Assembly (NCBI GenBank): GCA_964236585.1
Contig: CAXSFE010000172.1
Coordinates: forward strand, 1-5,491
Direction of reading: 5' to 3'
DNA length: 5,491 nucleotides
Source of the DNA: CAXSEF01 sp964236585
GTDB taxonomy: Bacteria; Pseudomonadota; Alphaproteobacteria; Acetobacterales; Acetobacteraceae
Shown here: positions 1 to 5,491 of the stretch, piece after piece
Layout: every line of letters begins with the position of its first letter
Numbering within the stretch: the stretch's first letter is position 1
Notes under the pieces: generated by a model
What the model was told of the DNA's origin: nothing
Databases searched by the model: none
Seen by the model: only the letters and a program-made list of their open reading frames with translations
Made by a program: the position numbers and the translations under genes

Positions 1-1214
1 GGGGCGGTCGCGAAGGCGGCGGGCGCGGGCAGCCTGTCGCGGCGTGGGGCGGGGGGCGTGCTGCTCGGCGGGGCGGGCACGGGGAGCGCGGGGTGGCCGC
101 CGGGCTGGGCGGGGCGCAGGGCGAGCATCGGGCGCTCGATGAGGCGCCAGGACAGCTCGGCCAGGGCGGGGGCGGCGACGAGGGCCAGGGCGACGGCGTA
201 GCGCTTCGGCCAGGCGTGGACGAACACGGCGGCGGAGGCGACCTCCAGCACGGTGAGGTGGACGACGTAGAGGCCGTAGGAGCGGGTGGAGAGCCAGGCG
301 GTGGGGGCGGCGAGCCAGGCGGGGGCGTGGCGCAGGCGGAGTGCCGCGGGCAGGCACAGGCAGAAGCCGGCGGAGAGCAGGGGCAGGAAGAGCGCGCGGT
401 AGAACAGGCCGGGGAGCGGGAGACCGGCGCCGGCGATCTGCACCCAGACGAAGGCGACGACCGCGAGGCCGCACGCGAGCAGGGGCGCCCAGTGGCGCAG
501 GACGGCGGGGCGGCGGGTGGCGACCAGGGCGGCGAGGACGCCGTAGGCGACGGAGTCCAGGCGGAAGGCAGTGACCTTGTAGACGGCCTGGCCGAAGTCG
601 AGGTCGGCGGGGAGCAGGCAGCGGGTCAGGACGGGGACGGCGACGAACAGGCCAGCGAGTGCGGGGAGCGAGCGGCGGCCGCGGTCGCGTCGGGCGAGGA
701 GGAGCAGCGGCAGGCTGAAGAGGAGGTAGAACCATTCCTCGATGGCGAGCGACCAGGAGACGCCGAACCAGTTGTCGGCGGGCATGCGCCAGGCGAGGTT
801 CTGGGTCAGCGTGAGATAGCGCAGCAGGTGCCAGGCGGTGCGGCCGTCGGCCGGGGGCCAGGCGACGGCCATGAGCAGGATCCAGGCGGCGTAGAGCGGC
901 AGGGTGCGCAGCCAGCGGCGCAGCATGAAGGCGCGCCAGCCGCGCCAGCCGGGGGCCTGGGCGGCGGCGCGGGCCAGCAGGGTACCGATCAGGAAGCCGG
1001 AGAGCACGAAGAACAGCTCGACGCCGAACACGCCGGCGAGCGAGACGAAGGCGGGGGGGCGGGCGCCCCAGAAGGCGGCGAAGACGTCCGAGCCGTGCGA
1101 GGCCATCACCAGGGCGATCGCGCAGGCGCGCACCACGTCGAGGCCGAGGATGCGCACGCTGCCGCCGATGGTCGCCGCGGGGGCGGCGGGCCGTGTCGGG
1201 GGGGCAGGCGCCAT
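1..1214 (-). CDS. Acyltransferase-3 (OafA/YrhL-like) membrane acyltransferase, 3' end cut by window edge
   Basis: Integral inner-membrane enzyme that, by family, transfers an acyl group (often acetyl) to a cell-surface or exported glycan; the substrate cannot be told here. 404 codons are open from ATG at 1214 to the edge with no stop. Visible family marks: the Arg-x10-His motif (R29 and H40, within LDVVRACAIALVMASHG); GVFGVELFFVLSGFLIG (61-77); an Arg-rich loop FMLRRWLRTLPLY (96-108); SWSLAIEEWFYLLF (153-166); FRLDSVAYGVLAA (217-229); STRSYGLYVVHL with H319; and the closing WRLIERP (356-362). Many hydrophobic segments alternate with Arg-rich loops, as expected for about ten helices. The membrane domain is therefore complete; residues 369-404 are a Pro/Ala/Arg-rich tail running off the window. 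Whether a C-terminal SGNH domain follows cannot be seen. The start is supported by GGAG nine bases upstream. It is divergent from the c-di-GMP gene. Family certain, role open. Confidence 0.93.
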   Translation of the reverse strand, partial: MAPAPPTRPAAPAATIGGSVRILGLDVVRACAIALVMASHGSDVFAAFWGARPPAFVSLAGVFGVELFFVLSGFLIGTLLARAAAQAPGWRGWRAFMLRRWLRTLPLYAAWILLMAVAWPPADGRTAWHLLRYLTLTQNLAWRMPADNWFGVSWSLAIEEWFYLLFSLPLLLLARRDRGRRSLPALAGLFVAVPVLTRCLLPADLDFGQAVYKVTAFRLDSVAYGVLAALVATRRPAVLRHWAPLLACGLAVVAFVWVQIAGAGLPLPGLFYRALFLPLLSAGFCLCLPAALRLRHAPAWLAAPTAWLSTRSYGLYVVHLTVLEVASAAVFVHAWPKRYAVALALVAAPALAELSWRLIERPMLALRPAQPGGHPALPVPAPPSSTPPAPRRDRLPAPAAFATA

Positions 1215-1223
1215 GCGGCCGGG

Positions 1224-1227
1224 CTCC
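1224..1227 (-). promoter_or_regulatory. Ribosome binding site of the acyltransferase gene
   Basis: On the minus strand the sequence reads GGAG, nine bases before the ATG at 1214. It supports this start over a GTG at codon 20, which lies just before the conserved domain and has no comparably placed site. Confidence 0.6.
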
Positions 1228-1318
1228 AGTGCTGTGGCGGACCGGCCGCGCGGGGATGGCCGGGACGGGTCCGGCGGGGCGGCCTTGCCGTCCCCGGGCG
1301 CCCGCGGACGGGTCGTGA

Positions 1319-1347
1319 ACGCTATCGCGGCGGGTTCGCGCAGGCAA
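1319..1347 (-). promoter_or_regulatory. Candidate housekeeping promoter for the acyltransferase gene
   Basis: Read on the minus strand, TTGCCT (plus 1342-1347) and TAGCGT (plus 1319-1324) are separated by exactly 17 bases. The -35 box matches TTGACA at four of six positions. The -10 box keeps only the first two and last bases of TATAAT. Weak -10 boxes are common in GC-rich alphaproteobacteria, and the placement about 105 bases before the start codon is reasonable. The match could still be chance. Confidence 0.28.
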
Positions 1348-1430
1348 CCGCGCGGCGGCGGCCAGGGCCCGGGCGGAGGTGGAGGCCGGGCTCCGGGACG
1401 GCCGGCAGAGCGCCAGCGTCCATCACGGTG

Positions 1431-1480
1431 AGTTGCAGTATACTATAGCGTACATAAGTAAAAAACCATTCTGTAAGAAC
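1431..1480 (+). promoter_or_regulatory. AT-rich promoter island upstream of the c-di-GMP gene
   Basis: Only 16 of these 50 bases are G or C, in sharp contrast to both flanks. It contains TATACT (1439-1444), a five-of-six match to a -10 box, and TTGCAG (1433-1438), a possible -35 for a weaker downstream -10. No pair with ideal spacing stands out, and TATAGT or TATACT can also be read on the minus strand, so direction and exact boxes are uncertain. Its position about 70-120 bases before the ATG at 1551 fits a promoter for the rightward gene with a GC-rich leader. Confidence 0.42.
1438..1453. promoter_or_regulatory. Operator-like imperfect palindrome in the AT-rich island
   Basis: GTATACTATAGCGTAC is a 16-base dyad centred on CTATAG. 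Six of eight positions pair between the half-sites GTATACTA and GTACGCTA. The GT...AC ends and the overlap with the TATACT -10 candidate are what one expects of a repressor operator. GntR-family proteins often use GT-rich/AC-rich dyads of this kind, but no regulator gene is in view, so the binding protein is unknown. Confidence 0.3.
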
Positions 1481-1537
1481 ATCGGGCGCAGTCTTGTTCC
1501 GGCCACACGCGCACACGCCCGACACGCGCCGTCCGCC

Positions 1538-1544
1538 GGAAGGA
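1538..1544 (+). promoter_or_regulatory. Ribosome binding site of the GGDEF-EAL gene
   Basis: GGAAGGA ends six bases before the ATG at 1551. It is a strong Shine-Dalgarno match and decides the start: the frame stays open upstream to a TTG at 1494, but that codon lacks such a site and the extra 19 residues look non-coding. Confidence 0.75.
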
Positions 1545-1550
1545 TGCTGG

Positions 1551-4196
1551 ATGCCGAGCCCCGACACCGCGACCGAGACCGACCGGCTGGAGTCCCTGCG
1601 GGAGGCCAGCATCCTCGACACCCTGCCGGACGACCGGTTCGACACCGTCACCCGCCTCGCAGCCAGGATGCTCGACACGCCGCTGGCCCTCGTGACGCTG
1701 ATCGACGACGCGCGGCAGTGGGTGAAGTCGGGGTGCGGGCCGCGGGCCGCGGAGATGTCGGTTGCGCGCGACGTCGCGTTCTGCGCGCACACGATCATGG
1801 CGCCCGGGCAGGTCCTGGTCGTGGGCGACGCCGCGGCGGACGCGCGGTTCCGGGCCAGCCCGCTGGTCACCGGGCCGGCCGCGATCCGGTCCTATGCCGG
1901 GGCGCCGCTGCTGGACACGCAGGGCCGCGCGCTCGGCGCCCTGTGCGTGCTCGACACCCGGACGCGGCAGTTCTCGCCCGAGGACGAGGCCACGCTGCGC
2001 GACTTGGCGCTGGGCGTGTCCTGCCTGATCGAGCTGCAGCGCTCGGCGGCGCTGCTGCAGCGCGACCGCGAGCGCACCCGCCACGCCCTCGAGCTGAACC
2101 GGCAGGTCCCGTGGCAGGCCGACGCGCTCGGCCGCGTGACCGAGGTCGGCGCGGGCTGGCCCGACCTGTTCGGGCAGTCCTGCGCCGAGGCGCTGGGCGG
2201 CGGCTGGGGCGCCGCCGTCCACGCCGACGACCTGCCGCGGGTGCTCGACGTCTGGCAGCGCTGCGTGGCGGAGGAGACGCCGCTCGACGTCGAGTGCCGC
2301 TACGCCATGGCGGGCGGGGGGCATCGCTGGTTCAGGGCGGTTGCGGCGCCCGGCCGGGACGGGGCCGGCGTGCCTGCGGGCTGGTACGGCACGGTCGAGG
2401 ACGTGCACGAGCGCAAGCTGGCCGAGCTGGCGCTGCGCGAGAGCGAGGAGCACCACCGCTACTCGGTCGAGGTCAGCCCGCAGATTCCGTGGACCGCCGA
2501 CCCGAACGGGCATCTCGAGGAGGTCAGCCCGAAGCTGAGCCGGCTGACCGGGCTGGACGAGGCGGCGATCCTGCGCGACGGCTGGGCGCAGTTCACCCAT
2601 CCGGACGACCAGCCCTCGGTGTGGCGGCGCTGGGCGCACTCCGCGCGGACCGGCGAGCCGTACGACGTCGAGTACCGCATCCGCGTGGCCGACGGCGCGT
2701 ACTGCTGGTTCCATGTGCGCGCCTTCGTCCGGCGCACCGAGGCGGGGCGGATCATGCGCTGGTACGGCACCGCGGAGGACATCACAGGGCGCAGGGCCGA
2801 CCAGGCGCGCATCAGCCACATGGCGCTGCACGACGCGCTCACCGGGCTGGCCAACCGCGCGCTGTTCGGCGAGCGCATGCACCAGGAGCTGGCGCGGGTC
2901 GGGCGCGGCGCGCAGCTCGCGGTGCTGTGCGTCGACCTCGACGACTTCAAGGCGATCAACGACACGCGCGGCCACGCGGAGGGCGACAGGCTGCTGCGCC
3001 AGGTGGCGGACCGGCTCGCCGCCTGCCTGCGCGAGACGGACGTGGTGGCGCGCTTCGGGGCGGACGAGTTCGTGGTGATCCAGACCGGGCTCGACCAGCC
3101 GGGCCATGCCGCCGCCCTCGCCCGGCGCATCCTGGAGGTGCTGGCCGCGCCCTACGAGCTGGGCGGCCGGGCCGTCGCCGTCAGCGCCACCGTGGGCGTG
3201 AGCGTGTCGCCGCAGGACGGCAGCAGCGCGGAGCGGCTGTTCCAGTGCGCCGACATGGCGCTGTCGCTGGCCAAGGCGGAGGGCCGCGGCGGCTACCGCT
3301 TCTTCGAGCAGGGCATGCAGGCGCAGCAGCAGGCGCGCCAGGAGATGCTGGTCGAGCTACGCCACGCGATGGGGCGCGGCGAGCTGGCCGTGTTCTTCCA
3401 GCCGCTGGTCGACGTGAGCAGCGGGCGCATCGCCAGCTTCGAGGCGCTGCTGCGCTGGGACCATCCGGTGCTCGGCACGGTGTCGCCCTCGGTGTTCGTG
3501 CCACTGGCCGAGGAGACCGGGCTGATCCGCGCGATCGGCGAGTGGGTGGTGCGCGAGGCGTGCCGCGAGGCGGCCGGCTGGCCGGACGGGATCGGCGTCG
3601 CGGTCAACCTGTCGCCGGTGCAGCTGCGCGACCCGGAGCTGCCGCAGCGCGTGGCCGCGATCGTGCGCGAGAGCGGGCTGGCGATGCGCAGGCTGGAGCT
3701 GGAGGTCACCGAGTCGGTGATGCTCGGCGACAGCGTCGGCGCCGCGCGGATGCTGGACGCGTTCCACGCGCTGGGCATGCGGGTCGCGATGGACGACTTC
3801 GGCACCGGCTACTCCTCGCTGTGCTACCTGCACACCTTCCGGTTCGACAAGCTCAAGATCGACCAGGGCTTCATCGGCCGGCTGACGCACTCGCAGGAGT
3901 CGCGCGCCATCGTGCGGGCGGTGCTGGGCCTGAGCCGCGACCTCGGCCTGGTGACGGTCGCCGAGGGCGTGGAGACGGACGCACAGCTCGAACAGCTGCG
4001 CGCCTACGGCTGCGACCAGGCGCAGGGGTTCCGCTTCAGCAGGGCCGTGCCCGCCGGGGAGGTCGCGGAGCTGATCCGCGCGTTCGGCCACGCCGCGGGC
4101 GTGAGCTCGCGGCCGCGGCCGAGGAGCAGAGGGTGTCATGGACCCGACGGTCGCGTTTCCGGCATCCGGGCAGGAAGGAAGCGTGTTCTTTCCTGA
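1551..4196 (+). CDS. GAF-PAS-PAS-GGDEF-EAL protein, probable c-di-GMP phosphodiesterase with degenerate GGDEF
   Basis: 881-residue soluble signalling protein with no signal peptide or membrane segment. Order: GAF (about 22-165), of the subtype with ILDTLPDDRFD near the start and FCAH (77-80); two PAS/PAC repeats (about 181-296 and 301-420); GGDEF (about 424-590); EAL (about 605-850). The GGDEF signature is GADEF (503-507), with the second Gly replaced by Ala; DLDDFKAIND and a canonical inhibitory RETD (494-497), five residues upstream, are kept. The EAL domain appears catalytically complete: EAL 631-633, N686 in VNLSP, EVTES with E718 and E721, D748-D749 in DDFGTGYSS, K769 in LKID, E805 in AEGVET, and QAQGF. 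By family, it should hydrolyse c-di-GMP to pGpG using two divalent metals. I infer that GAF and PAS sense an unknown cue and that the GGDEF domain is regulatory or weakly active. The last few codons and the stop lie in an intergenic-type repeat. Domain calls are secure; net activity is inferred. Confidence 0.95.
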   Translation: MPSPDTATETDRLESLREASILDTLPDDRFDTVTRLAARMLDTPLALVTLIDDARQWVKSGCGPRAAEMSVARDVAFCAHTIMAPGQVLVVGDAAADARFRASPLVTGPAAIRSYAGAPLLDTQGRALGALCVLDTRTRQFSPEDEATLRDLALGVSCLIELQRSAALLQRDRERTRHALELNRQVPWQADALGRVTEVGAGWPDLFGQSCAEALGGGWGAAVHADDLPRVLDVWQRCVAEETPLDVECRYAMAGGGHRWFRAVAAPGRDGAGVPAGWYGTVEDVHERKLAELALRESEEHHRYSVEVSPQIPWTADPNGHLEEVSPKLSRLTGLDEAAILRDGWAQFTHPDDQPSVWRRWAHSARTGEPYDVEYRIRVADGAYCWFHVRAFVRRTEAGRIMRWYGTAEDITGRRADQARISHMALHDALTGLANRALFGERMHQELARVGRGAQLAVLCVDLDDFKAINDTRGHAEGDRLLRQVADRLAACLRETDVVARFGADEFVVIQTGLDQPGHAAALARRILEVLAAPYELGGRAVAVSATVGVSVSPQDGSSAERLFQCADMALSLAKAEGRGGYRFFEQGMQAQQQARQEMLVELRHAMGRGELAVFFQPLVDVSSGRIASFEALLRWDHPVLGTVSPSVFVPLAEETGLIRAIGEWVVREACREAAGWPDGIGVAVNLSPVQLRDPELPQRVAAIVRESGLAMRRLELEVTESVMLGDSVGAARMLDAFHALGMRVAMDDFGTGYSSLCYLHTFRFDKLKIDQGFIGRLTHSQESRAIVRAVLGLSRDLGLVTVAEGVETDAQLEQLRAYGCDQAQGFRFSRAVPAGEVAELIRAFGHAAGVSSRPRPRSRGCHGPDGRVSGIRAGRKRVLS

Positions 4197-4206
4197 AAGA
4201 AAGAAC
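4185..4206. repeat. Hairpin in the left element, spanning the stop codon
   Basis: GTTCTTTC (4185-4192) pairs perfectly with GAAAGAAC (4199-4206) around the six bases CTGAAA. The TGA stop at 4194-4196 lies in the loop. An alternative tighter fold, TTCTTTC-CT-GAAAGAA, is also possible. It lacks a following T-run, so it is not a standard intrinsic terminator, although an RNA hairpin here could still shape the mRNA 3' end. Confidence 0.55.
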
Positions 4207-4275
4207 CAAAGAACTTCTGCCCATTGGGCCTCGGAGCGTGGTCGGGCCTGAGTCTTCCGGAGAAAAGTCTTTTTG

Positions 4276-4299
4276 CTTCTTTTTCTTCAGAAAAAGAAG
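4276..4299. repeat. Perfect 11-bp inverted repeat in the right element
   Basis: CTTCTTTTTCT (4276-4286) and AGAAAAAGAAG (4289-4299) are exact reverse complements separated by TC. The stem has only three G/C pairs and no T-run follows on either strand, so intrinsic termination is doubtful. A protein site, cruciform or repeat-element function is equally possible. AGTCTT recurs nearby at 4251, 4266 and 4300. Confidence 0.6.
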
Positions 4300-4371
4300 A
4301 GTCTTGCTTGCTTCCGCAGAAGTCTCAGGCAGGTCCGCAACGGCCCTTTGGCGTGCGGGGCGGGGCTTGCT

Positions 4372-4375
4372 AAGG
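4372..4375 (+). promoter_or_regulatory. Ribosome binding site of mutS
   Basis: AAGG lies seven bases before the ATG at 4383, with a further G-run between. It favours this start over the in-frame ATG at 4419 (codon 13). No convincing -35/-10 pair was found in the 186-base gap, so the mutS promoter is not located. Confidence 0.5.
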
Positions 4376-4382
4376 CAGGGGG

Positions 4383-5491
4383 ATGACAGCCGCACGCGCC
4401 GCCGGCGCCTCCCCCACGATGGCGCAATGGTTCCAGCTGAAGGCGGAGCAGCCGGACGCGCTGCTGTTCCTGCGCATGGGCGACTTCTTCGAGCTGTTCT
4501 TCGAGGATGCCGTGGCGGCGGCGGGCGCGCTCGACATCGCGCTCACCGCACGCGGCGAGCACGCGGGGGCGCCGGTGCCGATGTGCGGCGTGCCGGTGTC
4601 GACGTCCGAGCTGTACCTGGCTCGGCTGATCCGGCGCGGGTTCCGCGTCGCGGTGGCCGAGCAGATGGAGCAGGCGTCGGCGCGGTCGGGGCGCGGGCCG
4701 CTGCGGCGCGCGATCGTGCGGCTGGTCACGCCGGGCACGCTCACCGAGGACGCGCTGCTGGAGGCGGGGCGGCCGAACCTGCTGCTGGCGCTGGCCGGGG
4801 GCGCGGGGGCGCGCGGCGGGGGGACGGGGGACGAGGGCGTCGGCCTCGGGGCGGCGTGGCTCGACGTGTCGACGGGACTGTTCGAGACGCAGGCGGTGGC
4901 GCCGGGGGGGCTGGCCAGGCTGCTCGGGCGGGTGGAGGCGTCCGAGATCCTGGCGCCGGGGTGGGTGGCGCTCGGGGAATGGGAGGCGAGGCGGGCGCCG
5001 GGGCGGGAGGCGCGGGGGGCTGCTGCGGCGCGCTCAGGGCTGGCGGAGGCGTTCGGGGCGCGCAGCCTGGACGCGTTCGGCAGCTTCTCCGACGCCGAGG
5101 CGGTGGCCGCGATGCTGGCGCTGGACTACGTGCGGGCGACGCAGGCGGGGCGGCTGCCGCGGCTGTCGCCGCCGGTGGCGCGGGGCGAGGCGCTGCAGCT
5201 GTCGCTGGACGCGGCGACGCGGGCGAGCCTGGAGATCCTGCGGCCGCGCGAGGGGGACGGGCCGTCGCTGCTGTCGTCGGTGTCGCGCACGCTGACGGCG
5301 CCGGGGGCGCGGCTGCTGGCGCAGCGTCTGGCGGCGCCGCTCACCGATCCCGGGGCGATCGCGCGGCGCCAGGACGGGTGGTGCTGGCTGGGGGGGCATC
5401 CGGCGGCGCTGGCGGGGCTGCGGGCTGCGCTGCGCGGGGCGCCGGACATGGCGCGCGCGCTGGGGCGGCTGTCGCTGGGGCGGGGCACGGC
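4383..5491 (+). CDS. mutS: DNA mismatch repair protein MutS, N-terminal 369 codons (3' end outside window)
   Basis: MutS scans DNA as a dimer, binds mispairs and small loops, and recruits MutL. The frame is open to the edge. Domain I (about 12-125) has MAQWFQLKAEQPDALLFLRM, then GDFFELFFED, in which F35 and E37 form the mismatch-reading Phe-x-Glu. It continues with MCGVPV (67-72), VAVAEQME (89-96) and LVTPGTLTEDALLE (114-127). The connector domain (about 132-255) includes AAWLDVSTGLFETQ. The core begins with LSLDAATRASLEILRP (from about 273), followed by LTAPGARLLAQRLAAPLTDP. The clamp, the Walker A/B ATPase and the helix-turn-helix tail lie beyond the window. A Gly-rich stretch (139-156), encoded by runs of five or six G, sits in the connector between LLLALA and AAWLD, and two G7 tracts follow. 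VPVST (70-74) replaces the Tyr/Val-His-Ala I would expect there. Identity is secure. Confidence 0.96.
   Translation, partial: MTAARAAGASPTMAQWFQLKAEQPDALLFLRMGDFFELFFEDAVAAAGALDIALTARGEHAGAPVPMCGVPVSTSELYLARLIRRGFRVAVAEQMEQASARSGRGPLRRAIVRLVTPGTLTEDALLEAGRPNLLLALAGGAGARGGGTGDEGVGLGAAWLDVSTGLFETQAVAPGGLARLLGRVEASEILAPGWVALGEWEARRAPGREARGAAAARSGLAEAFGARSLDAFGSFSDAEAVAAMLALDYVRATQAGRLPRLSPPVARGEALQLSLDAATRASLEILRPREGDGPSLLSSVSRTLTAPGARLLAQRLAAPLTDPGAIARRQDGWCWLGGHPAALAGLRAALRGAPDMARALGRLSLGRGT

Larger units (their letters stand above)
1215..1550. other. Divergent intergenic region between the acyltransferase and c-di-GMP genes
   Basis: 336 bases without a convincing gene. The left two thirds (1215-1430) is extremely GC-rich and holds the acyltransferase ribosome site and a weak promoter candidate. 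It also has two copies of GGCCGGGCTCC, at 1217-1227 and 1384-1394. A short AT-rich island follows (1431-1480). After it comes a GC-rich leader (1481-1550) with three copies of ACACGC (1505, 1513, 1522) and a possible 7-bp stem, TCGGGCG (1482-1488) with CGCCCGA (1516-1522). Reading frames crossing the region look like antisense shadows, not genes. Confidence 0.6.
4171..4317. repeat. Pair of inverted A/T-rich palindromic elements
   Basis: The left arm (4171-4218) and the reverse complement of the right arm (4261-4317) align along their length with a few short gaps. Shared blocks, in order, are GGAAG-AAGC, TTCTTT, CTGAA, AAAGAA, CAAA, ACTT and CT. About 42 bases lie between the arms and include the palindrome GCCCATTGGGC (4219-4229). 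Each arm is itself a palindrome around CTGAA. The A/T-rich composition differs sharply from the genes on both sides. This looks like two copies of a REP-like intergenic element facing each other. I recall similar A/T-rich strings between genes in Acetobacteraceae, but that is memory, not a search. Confidence 0.6.

Noticed and set aside
70..93. G-quadruplex motif with runs at 70-73, 75-77, 81-84 and 90-93
   Set aside because: It fits the pattern, but such runs are expected by chance opposite Pro/Ala codons in DNA this rich in G and C.
93..1448. Long plus-strand open frame of 451 codons
   Set aside because: It is antisense to the acyltransferase, which has clear family motifs. The frame encodes a Gly/Glu/Ala/Gln-rich low-complexity product typical of a GC-rich shadow, with no family resemblance.
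1494..1550. Upstream TTG start that would lengthen the GGDEF-EAL protein by 19 residues
   Set aside because: There is no ribosome site in front of it, while GGAAGGA is ideally spaced before the ATG at 1551. The extension resembles leader sequence.
1481..1550. c-di-GMP riboswitch in the leader
   Set aside because: The leader is about 70 bases, shows none of the GEMM core sequence I can recognise, and lacks a suitable paired architecture.
1443..3107. Long minus-strand open frame of 554 codons
   Set aside because: It lies opposite the GAF-PAS-GGDEF coding region. The product is rich in Arg, Val, Ala and His without recognisable domains, a mirror of GC-rich codons.
3357..4139. Minus-strand open frame of 260 codons opposite the EAL domain
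   Set aside because: It is antisense to a fully conserved EAL domain and its product is low-complexity; a shadow.
4185..4299. Intrinsic terminators after the c-di-GMP gene
   Set aside because: Both hairpins are A/T-rich and neither is followed by a T-run in the right place. They are kept as repeats, not called terminators.
4036..4395. Small minus-strand frame with a Lys-rich stretch
   Set aside because: The Lys run is only the translation of the A/T-rich repeat arm. It overlaps the 3' end of the EAL gene and has no family likeness.

Overview
The DNA is very GC-rich, with G or C at most third codon positions, and holds typical proteobacterial chromosomal genes. The style of the MutS N-terminus, the GAF-PAS-PAS-GGDEF-EAL architecture and the A/T-rich palindromic intergenic elements suggest an alphaproteobacterium, probably Rhodospirillales/Acetobacteraceae. 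That placement is inference from remembered family patterns, not from a search.

There are three genes, two cut by the window edges. (1) Minus strand, 1214 down to the left edge: a membrane acyltransferase of the acyltransferase-3 (OafA/YrhL-like) family, with its whole membrane domain present and only the end of a Pro/Ala-rich tail missing. (2) Positions 1215-1550: a 336-base divergent intergenic region. It is GC-rich except for a sharply AT-rich island (1431-1480) that probably holds promoter and operator sequence for the rightward gene. (3) Plus strand, 1551-4196: an 881-residue cytosolic c-di-GMP signalling protein, GAF-PAS-PAS-GGDEF-EAL. Its GGDEF signature is degenerate (GADEF) while the EAL active site looks complete. 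(4) Positions 4197-4382: a 186-base gap dominated by a pair of A/T-rich palindromic elements in inverted orientation. The left element overlaps the 3' end of the c-di-GMP gene and supplies its stop codon. (5) Plus strand, 4383 to the right edge: the first 369 codons of mutS, the mismatch recognition ATPase, without its ATPase part.

The genes do not form one operon. The acyltransferase and the c-di-GMP protein are divergently transcribed and could share regulatory DNA; a link between c-di-GMP and envelope or exopolysaccharide acylation is possible but is only inference. mutS is a housekeeping gene separated from the signalling gene by the repeat pair. I see no RNA gene, CRISPR array, insertion sequence or phage gene, and no wholly new system. 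The points most worth a second look are the GADEF/EAL combination, the inverted repeat pair at the 3' end of that gene, the palindrome in the AT-rich island, and the homopolymer tracts in mutS and at the start of the acyltransferase.
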